Shown one piece after another: positions 45,211 through 57,401 of a stretch of 64,000 nt of DNA. A model generated the notes under the pieces. That model had not been told where the DNA came from and searched no databases. It was given only the letters and a program-made list of their open reading frames with translations. The position numbers and the translations under genes are program-made. Where the stretch lies: assembly GCA_033063855.1 (NCBI GenBank), contig CP093829.1:3110243-3174242 (forward strand), given 5' to 3'. Origin of the DNA: Smittia aterrima. Taxonomy: Eukaryota; Arthropoda; Insecta; Diptera; Chironomidae. The number at the start of each line of letters is the position of its first letter. Positions within the stretch are counted from its first letter, which is position 1.

Positions 45211-48200
45211 CTTCTTTGATTTAATTCACTTCTCCTTGACATTTATTTAATCTTTCACGACCTAACAAATCGATCCGACTTGAAACTGTCGACAAAAACT
45301 TCTGATTGGTCCACGAAATCTTTAAATTTTCGATTTCGCAATAAGTTTTCCGATTTTTGTTTACACGCGACAGCTGATCACTAACACATTAGCAAACCGC
45401 GTTCAAATATTTCCGTTGAAAATATTTATTTACATAATAAAAATATTTTTATTCATTTGCTATCATATTGATTTCATTCTTAACCAAACATATCAATTCC
45501 AGTCAATGCGCTTTGCAAACTTTATCAGGAAACATGAAAATTAATTTCGACTTTCCCATTCACTCTCGGTTTCCCGGAAAAACACATTTTAATGAAGTTT
45601 GGTGCACACATTCCACAAATCAATTAGCCTCCGATGAGTTCATTAAAACATTTGACCGAAATTGTGTGGAGAAATTAATTTGAAAACGTCACGTGGCTCT
45701 TCGTGGTTTGAAATCGATGCAAGTGGCGGAGTTTAAACTTTAAAAGCGAACGGATGTTCATTTCAAATGAATTCCTTCGAATGAAAATTCATCACATTGC
45801 TTCAAGCTTATCGCCTTCCGATTCTGCAATCTTATTCAGCATAATTCTTCCGTGGCAAACAGCAATCTTTCCACTGTCGAAGAGAGAAAATTGCATTTAG
45901 AAGGGAAAACTATTATCTCTTAATAAAAATACTGAAATTGCACAATGAGAATGACAACGTTGATGATGTTGCTTCGAGCAGTCGTTGTTTTGATATTGAG
46001 AAGGAAATTTTCGAGAAGAATTCAATAAAGCTTATTGAATCTCCAATGGAGCTTGCGACGTGGAAAGTTTTGTCAATTTTGTCAGAAACATTTGAAAATC
46101 TTTTAACAAAAGAAATCATTGAAATTATTTCTTTAGACAAAATTTTCAAATTCACCCCAAACTCAAGTTTTTTTTTCCGTTTTCTCAGAAAATGTTTCTT
46201 TTTGCCCTCTCAAAAGCAAAAGCTTCTTCTGACGATGATGCAACGATGATTAAATTGAGGAATTGTATTGATCAATTTTTCGTTTCATGCTTCAACACTT
46301 TATTACATTTCAATGAAATGATTTCAACTTCGATTGAATCATTTTATGGATTGCTTTTCAAGTTCTCTCTCTCTCTTCTTCAACAGAAAGTTCTTCTCCA
46401 TTTGAGAAATTGATTCTTTGTAAATCTAGTAATTTTTCATTTAGTTAACTCTTCGTCGCTACTTCTCCTCGAGAGAGTTTATTTATGGAATTAAGGTCTG
46501 CAGAGCTTGCGATGTAAGTAATCTGATTTCGTTTCTTTTCCTCTCCTTCCATCCAATTATTTCCGTCTTGTGAAAATCCTTGTTCAAATGCACAAACGAA
46601 AATTGCCAACTAATAAAAAGCATTTTATAACGTTCGTTACACAACAGAAAGCTGGAGCGAAAGCGAATGAGTAGCTCTACTTGCTTCTGTTTTCAATGGT
46701 CAGTTTATGGTTTCATGCATCGACGGGCAATGTAACGACATTTTAGATTTATGGTTTATTAACATGTCAAATGCAAGTATCGACTTAATTGGGGAGTGGA
46801 GGAATATCAAGTGCAGTGCAGTGCGATCAGGACTCTTCACATCGAATCGTAAATTCGTAACTCTAGTCATGCCTAGCGAATTAATCTGAATAAATTCATG
46901 AGATAAACGATTCGATTAAATTTTCTAATCCTTTCTGATCATGCATTGAATAATTTTCTTTCTTCGAATCATTCGAGGGTTGAATTGAAAATGTTTTTTA
47001 AGAAGCGGATGGAATTTAAGATCATTTCGGTTTTGCATTTTCATCTTTTTTTTTTGTGGTTTCCGTCGAAAAAGTTTTAGTGATGATCGTCATCGTGACG
47101 ATAACAATATTTCGCTGTCTCTTGTTATTCAGTTGTCGAAACGGAAACTTCGTTTATGAGATTTCAATGAAATGTCTCTTCACAAACAAAGGTTTGCATT
47201 TCAGTCTCGATTATTGTTCTCAATCTCTTCCTCCTACTTTCAGCTTCAGGATAAATTGAATCATTAAAAACTTCATCTCTCAGTTCTCAGAGTAGAATGA
47301 ATCTGCGGGAAGTTATAAATGCATTTCCACGCGAAAGCTTCTGTTCTCCCACAAACAAAAGTCAGGAAGACTTTTCAAAGGCGGAAAATTATCCGCAGTC
47401 GACGAGAAATTTAAAAGCGTTGAGCTTAAATTTATTTTGTACGTGAAGAAATTTCCACCCTCCGAAAATATTTTCCACTTCATTTAATTTTCCTTTCATT
47501 AAACATCGAAATGGAAAAACTTGTTGAATGAAACGAAACGTGACGGAAAAATTCTCGAGAAAGTTCCAATCAACATCTCAATTTCGATCGCATCACGTAC
47601 ATCCCGAGCAGGAATTTCGGAAACCCGAGTTTTTATTTTCGAGGGAAAACTGTTGATTTCTTTGCTTGTTTGTTGTCTAAAGTGGAAACTTCCGGTTTGC
47701 CTTTGAAAGTTAGTGTCGTGGGTTTACGTACGAGAATTCGGCTTTCAATGAAGTTAAATTAACTGAGCATCCTTCGACTTTTTCGTAATTCTGGTTGTGA
47801 GATGAATGAGCTTGATGCTTCATTGTTGAGTCGCTCGTCTAGTGGAAAACCTCGAAACATAATTTATGGAATCATTTGGGAGAAATCATTCCGTCTCGGA
47901 GAGTTTTCATGGTATTTTCCACTTCTCGCTTTTCCTTCTATAAAAGCACAACGGCGTGAAAACTACTGAAAGACTTTTCATTAATCACTTCGTGTTGGGA
48001 ATTTACACTCGAAGCAATGACTTTGGGGAAATAATTTTTTAAATGTGCACTTTTTGTAATTAAAAACGGAAAACAATTTTTTTTTATCTCAAATTGAAAT
48101 AATCAGCAAATGCAACTAAAGTTGGTTGATCTTTATAAAACTCTTCGGAAAACTCGAAACTATTTTCCTTTTAGTTGTTTCTTGAGAACTCAAATTATCC

Positions 48201-48606
48201 TTTTAAGCTGGAGATCATATTTATCTCCGCCTCATCGTCTTCATCCTTCCGAAAACATTTCTTAGCTCTATCTCATGATGCGAATCCACTTGCTACGAGA
48301 AGGATTAATACTGAAAGTACTCAGAATAAACTTTTTCTTTCCACAACGTTAATTTCGCTTTAATTAGAATTATCTCGAAAGTCTATGAAGCGGAAAAGCA
48401 ATTCATTAAGGAACATGACGCTGTGGTGTCGCTTCGTGTTTCGCATTGTGTCAGATAAACTGAGAGTAAATTGATTTCCCACAAGAGGTGAAAGTTTATT
48501 AAAAAGTTTATAAATTTTCATCGGCGGCTTTGCGCTGATGTCGCGGCGACCATAACAAAACTTAATTCTAAAGTAAAAATATGTCATTAATTAACTGTTG
48601 AAAGCT
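45211..48606. other. Intergenic, no gene supported
   Basis: 3.4 kb, AT-rich. ORFs at 45938-46249 and 46192-46413 (plus) and 45913-46155 (minus) overlap in conflicting frames without domain signals. Nothing else seen. Confidence 0.5.
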
Positions 48607-50565
48607 TCACGACGACTCGACTTGTATGCTCTGCATGTTCTCTCCCGCGAGTTTCTCTGGCAGTTCAGTCAGTTTCGGCTTAATCTGAGGGTGGGAACGA
48701 AAGGGACGAAAAAGAGAAGCAAAAAACAGTTTAATGATTATGTCGTCAAGCTGTGATAAAAACTCAAACACACCGTGAAGCACTTAATGCCGAAGTGTTG
48801 ACACATTTCATTGACGATGCCGCAACCGTAATGAAAATGTAAAGCGCTGTAGATTGCTAACTGTGCGATGAGAATCCACTTCTCAGCAACGAATGATAGA
48901 GGCGGAAGCCCAATCATTTGATATGGAGCTATGCAGATAAGCGTTGCGATTGAATAAAGCGTCAACTGGAAGTTCCACCCATCGCAGATCGTGTCGCTCA
49001 TTTGTGAGACAATCAGACGACACTAAATGAATTTAAATGAGTTCACAAATCATTTTCGTTTAAGAAATTTCTTACGCTGAAGTTGGAAAAGATTGTTCCA
49101 GTGATCATGAAGAAGACTCGAGGATCGTAAGAGAGAATCTGATTGGGAGAGAAGTGTGCCCAGCTGGTTGAGATAACAAACAGCGCAATCAACGGGTAAA
49201 GGGGCTTAGCAGCTTCGTACAAAGTTCTCATCTGTCCTGTTTTATCTCGGTAAGACCTAAGAAGAAAGTAACGACAATGTTAGCTTTCCTTATCGTTCAA
49301 CGGGCATTCAACTAGTCACACTTACTTGTAAATATTCCAAGCGATAACAGTGTGGGATGTGAGCACGCCAGATGTGTAAAGGGTCAGCTCGAGGTAAACT
49401 GTTGGAGAAATGCCAAAAATTGGAGTCGTATAGAAACGTGGTCCGAGCACAAATGCGCCAAGCAAAGCGAGTGAACAACCCCACATAACGAGATCGTAAG
49501 CCCAAGGCAAGAACATCACTTTTGTATTGTACTTCTCAAAGTGTGAAAGCTGAAACAAAATGTTTATGTCACTCGACAACTTCTCCTCGTTTAAAAACTG
49601 AACTCACATAAAAGTTTAAGTAGACACAGAACGTCATGAACTGCATTCGCATGACGGGAAAGTCGTCCTGACCGAACAGACTGAACAGATAAACCATAAT
49701 AAAGAGAGAGCTGTAGCTGTCGAGGCCATGATCAAACAACTCCCCAAGCGGCGTTGATGTTCCCGTTCTCCTCGCTTGCTTTCCATCGATACCATCAAGA
49801 GTATAGGCCACAAAAACATTTATGCCCATGACGAGGAAAACCCATCGAGGAATTGGATAGTTTTCAATTTGAGTTGCGGCTTTAAAATCGTAGTCGTAAA
49901 AGGCAATCAGTAGATAGTTAAACACGGTAAGCATAAAGCCGGAAAAGGTGAGAAGATTAGGTGCGACCCACAGTGGGAAAAGCTATAAAGTTTCGTGATT
50001 AAGTGAGTGAACGAGGGCGTTTGGCTGCGAAGTTTATTTGACCTACCTTAACGAACCAATTCCAGAAGGGATGCATGACATATTTCGATAGGTAGCTGTT
50101 GTCGATGCTGTTGTACTACAAATAGAACGGAAAGCAATTATCGATTAAAATTATAAACAGGAATATGTAAACAACAATAACATCAGATGATAAGGGCTCG
50201 AATGATGCATTTTTTACGGGTTTCTCTGTCGCCGCGGTTATCAGTTGCGAGGAATTTTAAACAAAAATATTCTCGCGCGATATTGCGACAGCGTGAATGA
50301 GGGCATTGGACGACATCGGAAAAGAAAAATGATTTAAACGTAAAATTATCAATTAAAGGAAGCACTTTGAACTCGATTGAGGTTGCTTCATTGACTTTCG
50401 TCATAGGGTTGAGATTAAATCGAAAGCTTTGATGATGAAGCTTTTGCAAGCATCGGATGATTTGATCAAACGTTAATTGAGTTGTTTAAACACTTTCACA
50501 CATCTAACCTTATATTTATCAAAACCTGCAAGGACATCCTTGCTCACATATTTCTTGCGCCACAT
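48607..50565 (-). CDS. EPT1: Ethanolaminephosphotransferase (EPT1/SELENOI type)
   Basis: Seven exons: 50509-50565, 50047-50115, 49608-49982, 49326-49549, 49076-49256, 48774-49022 and 48607-48684, 410 aa. It transfers phosphoethanolamine from CDP-ethanolamine to diacylglycerol in ER/Golgi membranes, the last step of the Kennedy pathway. The CDP-alcohol phosphotransferase motif is complete: D105-x2-D108-G-x2-A-R-x8-G122-x3-D126-x3-D130. The N terminus (LAGFDKYKYNSID) and about ten hydrophobic segments match SELENOI. The vertebrate protein ends in a selenocysteine extension; here the last exon ends ordinarily (MQSIQVESS, TGA) with no sign of recoding. A related choline/ethanolamine enzyme is the alternative, but the N-terminal motif favours EPT1. 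Confidence 0.9.
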
Positions 50566-53024
50566 GTTTTTGCGATTCAAAATTATGACGATCGTAATTA
50601 TTGACCTTCTCCGTAGAAGATCCGTCTTTAAACTGAGTGTGAAGCGTCGAGAGATGGCATGAGATCGTCGTTATCAGTTGAAACTCTGAGAGAGTGACTG
50701 TGATGAGATGAATTGACTTTGTGGTTTGCGTTATCAATGAATTCGAGTGATTGAATATTTCTCTGAATTTTCTTTAAATTATTATCGGGGACAAAGCGAG
50801 ATTTATTAGGATTGAAATTTCTTTTATTTTTAAATTAACTCAAGCAAATTTCTTTGTTATTACGACAATTTATTTCTGGGAAAATCCTTTAAATCGAAGC
50901 AAATATTTTTACGACATTTCGAGTTCGTTTCGCCTCTAGCAAATATTTCGATTAAAACTTCGAGAGCGAAAACTCCGAGTAAATCTAATTTATTTCCCAG
51001 TCGCGGATTTAATTGGTTTTAATTGAAACACAGTCTTTCTTCGCGGGCTTTGGGGTTGAATAAAAATTGCGTCGAGTTCACTTTCATTTCTTAGACAGAA
51101 AACTTGACATTTCTCATGAACCAACCAAATCCTGCAAACGAAAGATTATGAGAATTTTCCCACTCCTTACTCATTACTAGGAAGAGAAAGTGTTTCGCGA
51201 TAATTTACAGCGATTTGTCGAGCTAATTTACGAATGAATTCTAATTTAATTAGTCGAATGAAAGACGGCTGGGGAGTTGAGTCAACTGGAAAGAAATATT
51301 TTCATCCCAAATGAAAAGGAAAATCGATGAAGGAAAATCTCAGTGAAGCTAACACTCTTGGTTCGATATGCAAATGTTGGATATTCAATTTCAATTTAAA
51401 CGCTTTCCGATTCATAGAGAGAGAAGAAAGTTATCAGCAAGATTACAGGCGGGCGGGGGAGAGGAGAAATGAAATTGATAAAGATAAATGGAAATTCATT
51501 TCTGTGAAAAACAATCTGGAATTACCAAGTAGAAACAAAAGGCTCGAGTCAGAGGAGTTCGAAGGAAACGAATGACTTAAGTTTCTATTAACTTTGTTTT
51601 TATCACTCTTTCCCCATTTTTTTCTGTTTTCGAAAAAACAATAAAATTGATCCGGCAATAAATCAGCGAGAGAGAGAAGAACAAAGGGAAGAAAAGCGTC
51701 TTCATGTTTCTAACGGAAAATTACTTTGCAATAAAATTGTGCGAGAGGGATCATCCAGAGCAGCCGGCTTCCTTTAACATTATTTTTAATCATGCCCTGA
51801 AATGAAAAGTTTAACTTTCACGGAGCTTCCCGTGAGTCTTTGAAAGTTTTTGTATGTTTCATCACACTCAACGACATGACGAAAGGCTAAAGAAAACTTT
51901 CCTCAAGACAGAATCATTAAACGATGAAGTTCCAAAGCGAAACTTTCTTACGAGAGGAAGAAAGAACTTTTTTATATCGAGTTAGAGCGCAGTTTTTCCT
52001 TCACACTTGAAACTTAATTATCCGAAGAAAAGTTGCTTTTTCAGCTGCAGCTCTTGACATTCTTAAACATCGGATACAACATGATTTTCTCACACCGCTC
52101 AAGTGTCTCTATTGTGTCAACTTTATCGTCGAGTTCAACTGTTGATGAGGCGGAAACGACACTCCAATAATGAACTTTCGTCATCTGCTGAAGGAATGAA
52201 AAATTGGCAGTTTAGTTCTCTTTTCCGTCGTTTTCCGACGAGAGAAGAAAAAAAAGAAGTTTTATCGAGCCAAGAAAAATCTTAAAGATGTGAAAGTTCT
52301 CACAGCACAACAGAATCCGCTTTCACACCTTTTTACAGTCAATAACTTTTATGAAGTCCTCTCCATGATAAATTTCCTTCCTCTCAACCGCAAAAGTCAT
52401 AAATATTCTCCTACTCGCTTTCGTTGAGAAATCAATTTCTTAATGCGCCGCGTCAAACTCGACCCTTCCGCTCATCATTCTATTTCCAGCATCGAAGCTC
52501 CTTTTATCATTAAGTGGCTTCAATTGATTCTATTTGCAGGCTAATTAGATTCATACTCCGGGATCGAGAATAATTTGATTCTCATCGCTTCAAACAGTTC
52601 CACACAATCGAATCAGATTGTAAACGCAACGCTAAGAAATGTTTTATTCATGAACAAACAATTAAACTTTTCATTCATGAGTTCGAAGGAGCTACTTGTA
52701 TCTTGCGATGTTTTGAATGTGGAAATTTGAAGCGAATTCAGTCGAGGAGCTTGCTTTGCTTTCTTGGGAGATACTGAATCAAATTCCACGCTGAATCGAA
52801 GAGGAGGGACAAAGTTTTGAACCGAGCTTTGCGCAAGCTCTAAATTTTGAGGGGAAGCTGATAATTCCAAGAGTTAAAACGTTAAATGTAAATTTCCTGT
52901 TTTGTTCAATAAACGCTTTTAGATTCAATCTTCGATCCGCTTTTATTGCATTCTTGACTTCAGATTTGAACAAGGAGTAAATTTATATTGAAATTTTGAG
53001 ACTAAAAGCTGAGCTCGATCTTGC
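50566..53024. other. Intergenic, no gene supported
   Basis: 2.5 kb with short ORFs only. A minus ORF at 52613-52870 (85 codons) lies just downstream of NDUFS6 and cannot be linked to any domain or splice partner. Confidence 0.5.
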
Positions 53025-53471
53025 TTAGTGATGGTGACCATCCTTCTTCTGGAAACGAAGTCCGCAATAACCGCAGGCATGTGTTCCTGGCTTATCAAGA
53101 TTGATGTAAACCTTTGGATGTCCTAAATGTTCATCTCCGCCAGTGCAAAAGACGACTCGCTCTGTGCTTTCGATAATCGGTTCTTCGGCAATCAAGTTAA
53201 TGGCCCAGTTCGGATTAACAATCTTAGCAGCGTTCTCGAAGCGGACATTTCTGTAGTCATCCTTGTCGTAAGTCTAAAAACGATGTAAACAAAATGTTAT
53301 TCAATCAAATTGCAACAACAACAAATAGATTTTCCTTACTTGTCCCGTGTGAGTGACTTCTGCGCCTTTATCCGATGCACGCAAAGCTCCTGAGGCTTGA
53401 GTAGCAATCAATCTTGCGTTACGCCAGTAACTGAGCTGTGGCAAGCTCGCAATCTTCCTGATACAAGACAT
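53025..53471 (-). CDS. NDUFS6: Complex I subunit NDUFS6
   Basis: Exons 53340-53471 and 53025-53273, 126 aa. An accessory zinc-binding subunit of the mitochondrial NADH:ubiquinone oxidoreductase N-module. The basic, Ser/Ala-containing N terminus fits a mitochondrial presequence. HTGQTYDKDDYRNVRF and the zinc site (FCTGGDEHLGHP...HACGYCGLRF) match NDUFS6 closely, and length is normal. It shares a 108-bp promoter with the HAX1-like gene on the other strand. Confidence 0.95.
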
Positions 53472-53579
53472 TTTCACTCGAATATTTTGACTTGAAAATA
53501 GGAAAATTGAACACGCCAAGCGTAGTGACCACCCTGAAAAAAAAGTTTATTTTTGATTTTCTAGAAAAACCAGAAAAAA
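53472..53579. promoter_or_regulatory. Divergent promoter, NDUFS6 and HAX1-like
   Basis: Only 108 bp separates the two start codons, which point away from each other, so both transcripts must start within it. Both products are likely mitochondrial, so shared control is plausible. I see no clear TATA box. Confidence 0.7.
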
Positions 53580-54487
53580 ATGGAAAATCCGTTTTGGAAG
53601 AAGTATTTCGACTCTAAACCAGCTGACAACAATGATAAGAAAGCGTGAGTTATGATCTCTAATAATCAAATCATCGCAGGAATCATCATTTCGAAAATTT
53701 GCGTAATTTTAGTGAAAAAGGAAACAATTTCAAAAAGTTCGAGTATGCAGACGATGAAGACGACTTTTTCGACCTGGATGACTTGTTCGGTGAGTTTCAT
53801 GGCAACACCTTCGACTTCGGAGTGATGCCGCCTTCAATGCTATCACAATTTCGAGAAGTTTTACGAGCTATGCAAGAGTATGACGAAGAGCCTGACAACA
53901 ACCAACGCCAAAAATCATTCGAGAATAAATATAACGAGTTGCGTCAGAAAACTGATACAGATTTAGATGGTAATCTGTATGCAGATCAACTGGATACCTT
54001 ACTTAAGAGAATTTCACCAGAAATGATTCCCAAAGATGCACCAACCACAATTAACCCTCCTCCAATAATTAAGAAGAAATTGCTGGATGACGAGAAGATC
54101 ATGGACATAATCCATGGAACGTATCGTGAAGAAGTCGTACCAGTCAAGCCACGTAAACGTCAATCGCAGAAGATTCCAGCTTCAGCTGCTCCACACCATT
54201 TCGGAGGATTGCCTCCATTCGATTTCCCTTCAAACTCAGGTCGTGGCTGGGCCAAGACCGTCATCTCGATTCGTAAGCAAGATGGCTCCTTCGAGACCAG
54301 AAAGATGGAAAGGAATTCTGATGGACAAACAACTACAACCATTACAAAAACAAACGCTGACGGATTATCATCAACACAAACTTTCTCTGGTGATGAAAAA
54401 GCCATTACGACTGCGCCGGCAAACGGAAATCACGAAGAACGAAACTTAATTACTTGCGACGGTTACAAAATCCCTTGCTTGTGGTAA
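53580..54487 (+). CDS. HAX1-like protein
   Basis: Exons 53580-53644 and 53680-54487, 290 aa. Acidic FDLDDLF segment at about 40-60, a long charged middle, then SGRGWAKTVISIRKQDGSFE with the following DGQTTTTITKT stretch (about 215-255). This resembles the conserved C-terminal region of HAX1 (S-V-T-K-I-x-x-PDG...EE-x-R...DS-x-G-x-x-x-TTVT). HAX1 works in mitochondria with proteases that clear misfolded intermembrane proteins and limits apoptosis. The opening MENPFWKKYF differs from vertebrate HAX1. Convergent with UAP56; AATAAA at 54549-54554. Confidence 0.7.
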
Positions 54488-54914
54488 ACAAACTGATCGG
54501 TTGATCGATGCTTCTAATTCTTGTGATAAGAGTGAAATGTATTAGATGAATAAAGAAATTACGACGCAAGTCATTGTCCTTAATCAAGAAAATTCTTTTC
54601 TTTTATTACATCTTTGAAATTAGTTTTGCTTTTAGATGTTTACAGTAATTATTTTTTTGTAAATGTTGATTATCATGATTTTGTGTTGTCAGCTACATTC
54701 TTCATTAAATTTCTGATCTCAATACTCAAGTTGATGCTGACAGTCTTCACTTCATCAAATTTATGTTTCAATTATTCTTCTAATGTCTAATCGAATGAGT
54801 GAAATTTAAAACGAAAAGAATTCAATTGTGAGAGAAAAGTTGGCTTAAATCTAGTAAAACTGTTCCGCTCGAGCTGAGCGGAGAAATGTTGAAGACGCGG
54901 ACATAATTAGCTGT

Positions 54915-57401
54915 TTATCGTCCTTCAACTGTGGAAAAAAAAAGATTGCTTAGTTGGTTTACTCATCAGATGAAGAGTGAATAACTTACTGTATGAGCTG
55001 AGATCAATTTCATCGGGGAGCTCGGTAATGTTAACATCGAATCGATCCTGAACATTATTCAAGGTCTTGGCGTCATTCTCATCTGAAACGAAGGTGATGG
55101 CAAGACCTTTGGTTCCGAAACGACCAGCACGGGCCACGCGATGCAAATAGGTGTCGGAATCTTCTGGCATGTCATAGTTGAAAACGATGTTTACTCGCTC
55201 GATATCCATTCCACGTCCGAATAGATTAGTCGCGACAAGAATACGCTGTGAAGATATTGATTATTAGAATGAGTCAATTTAGAATTTAATGAGCTCTCTT
55301 ACCTTCTGGAAATCTTTGAATTGTTGGTACTTGGCCAAACGTTCTTCTTGTGCCATTCCACGATGAATTGCGATAGCGGGGAAATTCTGATCGGTCAAAA
55401 GTGTAGCTAAAGCCTCGCAGCGCTGGACAGATTTGACGAAGATCACGACTTGGTTGAACTCAAGAACATCGAGAAGCTCGAAGAGTTTTTTGTTCTTCTC
55501 GTTTTCCTTCAACTTGACGTAATGTTGTTGCAAGCCGTGTAATGTCAACTTCGTTTCATCATCGACGTATACTTCCATTGGCTGTTGAATAGAAAGAAAT
55601 CGAAATAAATTTAAAGTCTCACGAAGAGTTTGCTTTTATGAGAGAGACGAGAGACTGCGCGATTGGATTTGATGCGTTTTAGTTTTGTAGGTACCATCAA
55701 CTGGTAGGCTTTAGTAGTTTAAAGTCTCTAAGTCAGATGGCATCGTCCTGAATGAAAGCCACGGAGATAAGTCCGAGTGACTGTAAAGAGCGAAAAGTTA
55801 AAATTATTTTCGTCAGTTCAATCGAGTATAAAGTTTTTTCATCACCATCACTGCAGATGCTGAGTTAACTTCTTCCAGGATCGCCTTCGATGGATTTTGA
55901 CTTTTCTGCTTCAAACCCATTTTCTTTTCACCCCAAACTAACTCTTTCCCCCTTTTTATGCAACGCGATCATCTCTGGGTGGCGACTTTTATCATATTAT
56001 CGGGTTTTGTATTAGCTTTTTCATATTATAGTGTGGACATGGACTCGTATTAGCTTTTCACTATTATTCTCGGCTTTTATTATTCCAGAGATCTTTCTTT
56101 CTTATTCAAGTTTTCCATCGCAAGAAGTTTCTCATCCCCAGTTACGTGAAAATAATTTAGGAACGCGTTTATTTACATCTTGCATGAACTTCTTGCAAAT
56201 CGGACGAATTTCTTTGCTGAGCGTAGCGGAGAACATCATAACTTGCTTTCCGTGAGGAGTGCTGCGGAAAATTTCTTGAACGTCTTTACGCATATCTGTA
56301 AACAAAATAAAATAACTTTGATTACTTTCATGAATTCAATTAGATATCGGAAGTAAACAGAATTGTTTGCATCAGTTTGAACCCATCTCTGGGTCCAGTA
56401 AGATAGAATAATCAAGGATCTTTCATATGTCCCTATCTATGGGTATCATCATTGTAAACAGTTCTGAGAGAATTTAAGTGATTTTGATCTTGACTTACCC
56501 AATTGCTCCAACATCTTGTCGCACTCGTCGAGAATGAAATGTTTCAAGTTCTTCAAGTTAAGTTTCTTGTTGCGGATGAGAGCGAGAACGCGTCCAGGTG
56601 TGCCAACGACGATATGAGGTGTCATCGTCTTTAAGGTTTCTTCATCTTTTTGGATCGGCATACCACCGAAGAAAACAGCAACCTTAACGCTCGACATGTA
56701 TTTGCTGAATCGCTCGTATTCCTTGCTGATTTGGAAAGCAAGCTCACGAGTATGACACATGACCAAGACGTAGACATGGTTCTCTGTCGGTTCGATCTGC
56801 TGAAGCGTAGCAAGGACGAACACAGCTGTCTTTCCCATACCCGACTTTGCTTGACAGAGAATGTCCATGCCAAGAACGGCTTGAGGAATGCACTCGTGTT
56901 GAACTGAAAATAGTAAATTATAAATTTGTAAGTTCATTGGTGTGGGAAAAATCGAATATGCGCGATTATTCTAACCGAAAAAAACAAGTTTGATTGTATG
57001 CGCGATCATCTGTGACGTTTATTTTATTATAGCAACGTCACAGATAGTCGTTTATCGCTGAGTTGACTTGAATGTTTCGTTGGAAGTTATCAGGTTAAAT
57101 TTACAACAAAATCGTCAACGTTTTGAGCTCAGATGTCCCTATCTGTCATCTTATTTCATCATATGAGCAAATACATTTTCTAAGTAAAAAAATCTTTTCA
57201 ATTCTCACCTGCTGAAGGATGTTCAAAACCACAATCAACGATTGCTCTTAAGATTTCTGGCTTCAAAAGGAAATCACGGAAACCGGAGCTGTGAATCGAG
57301 ACATAAGTTCCCTTGACATCTTTTTTCTCGCCGGCCTCAGCAACAACTTGATCGGTTTGTTCTTCATCTTCGTAGTCTAAAAGATCGTCGTTATCGGCCA
57401 T
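54915..57401 (-). CDS. Hel25E: UAP56/Hel25E mRNA-export helicase
   Basis: Six exons: 57209-57401, 56499-56903, 56177-56295, 55303-55581, 54990-55245 and a 14-nt last coding exon 54915-54928, together 421 aa (family about 424). The TREX-complex ATPase that couples splicing to mRNA export, nuclear. Motifs: AKSGMGKT (83-90), TPGR, DECD (190-193, the Cys being diagnostic of UAP56 rather than DEAD), SAT (222-224), HRGMAQEER and HRVARAGRFGTKG. The usual HPSEVQHEC reads HPSAVQHEC at the first junction. Introns 1 and 2 (305 and 203 bp) hold snoRNA candidates. Intron 3 (595 bp) is unusually long and could hold a cassette exon. Confidence 0.95.
56365..56459 (-). ncRNA. C/D box snoRNA candidate in UAP56 intron 2
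   Basis: Read on the minus strand: box C ATGATGA (56446-56452), box D CTGA (56372-56375) and flanks GTTTACA/TGCAAAC (56453-56459 and 56365-56371) that pair at 6 of 7 positions. The guide AGATAGGGACAT (56427-56438) precedes a degenerate D' ATGA. The guide is complementary over 11 nt to the conserved 28S rRNA string TGTCCCTATCT near the GCGAAACCACA region (recalled, not searched). Confidence 0.65.
57002..57058. other. Hairpin in UAP56 intron 1
   Basis: A perfect 12-bp stem (57008-57019 with 57034-57045) around a 14-nt loop, extended by GCGAT/ATCGC beyond a small internal loop. Could be an RNA regulatory structure or chance. Confidence 0.5.
57085..57168 (-). ncRNA. C/D box snoRNA candidate in UAP56 intron 1
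   Basis: Minus strand: box C ATGATGA (57156-57162), the same guide AGATAGGGACAT (57133-57144) directly before a perfect D' CTGA (57129-57132), a possible C' TTGACGA (57112-57118) and box D CTGA (57090-57093). Spacing fits a C/D snoRNA, but the terminal stem is weak. It shares its guide with the candidate in the next intron. Confidence 0.6.

Noticed and set aside
45938..46249. 103-codon plus-strand ORF between PLA2 and EPT1
   Set aside because: Opposite-strand ORF of similar quality, no domain, no promoter or poly(A) support.
52613..52973. Two minus ORFs downstream of NDUFS6
   Set aside because: Different frames with no plausible intron to join them, no recognisable motifs.
55840..55870. Possible third C/D snoRNA (GTGATGA ... 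CTGA) in UAP56 intron 3
   Set aside because: Boxes are only about 20 nt apart, no terminal stem and no shared guide.
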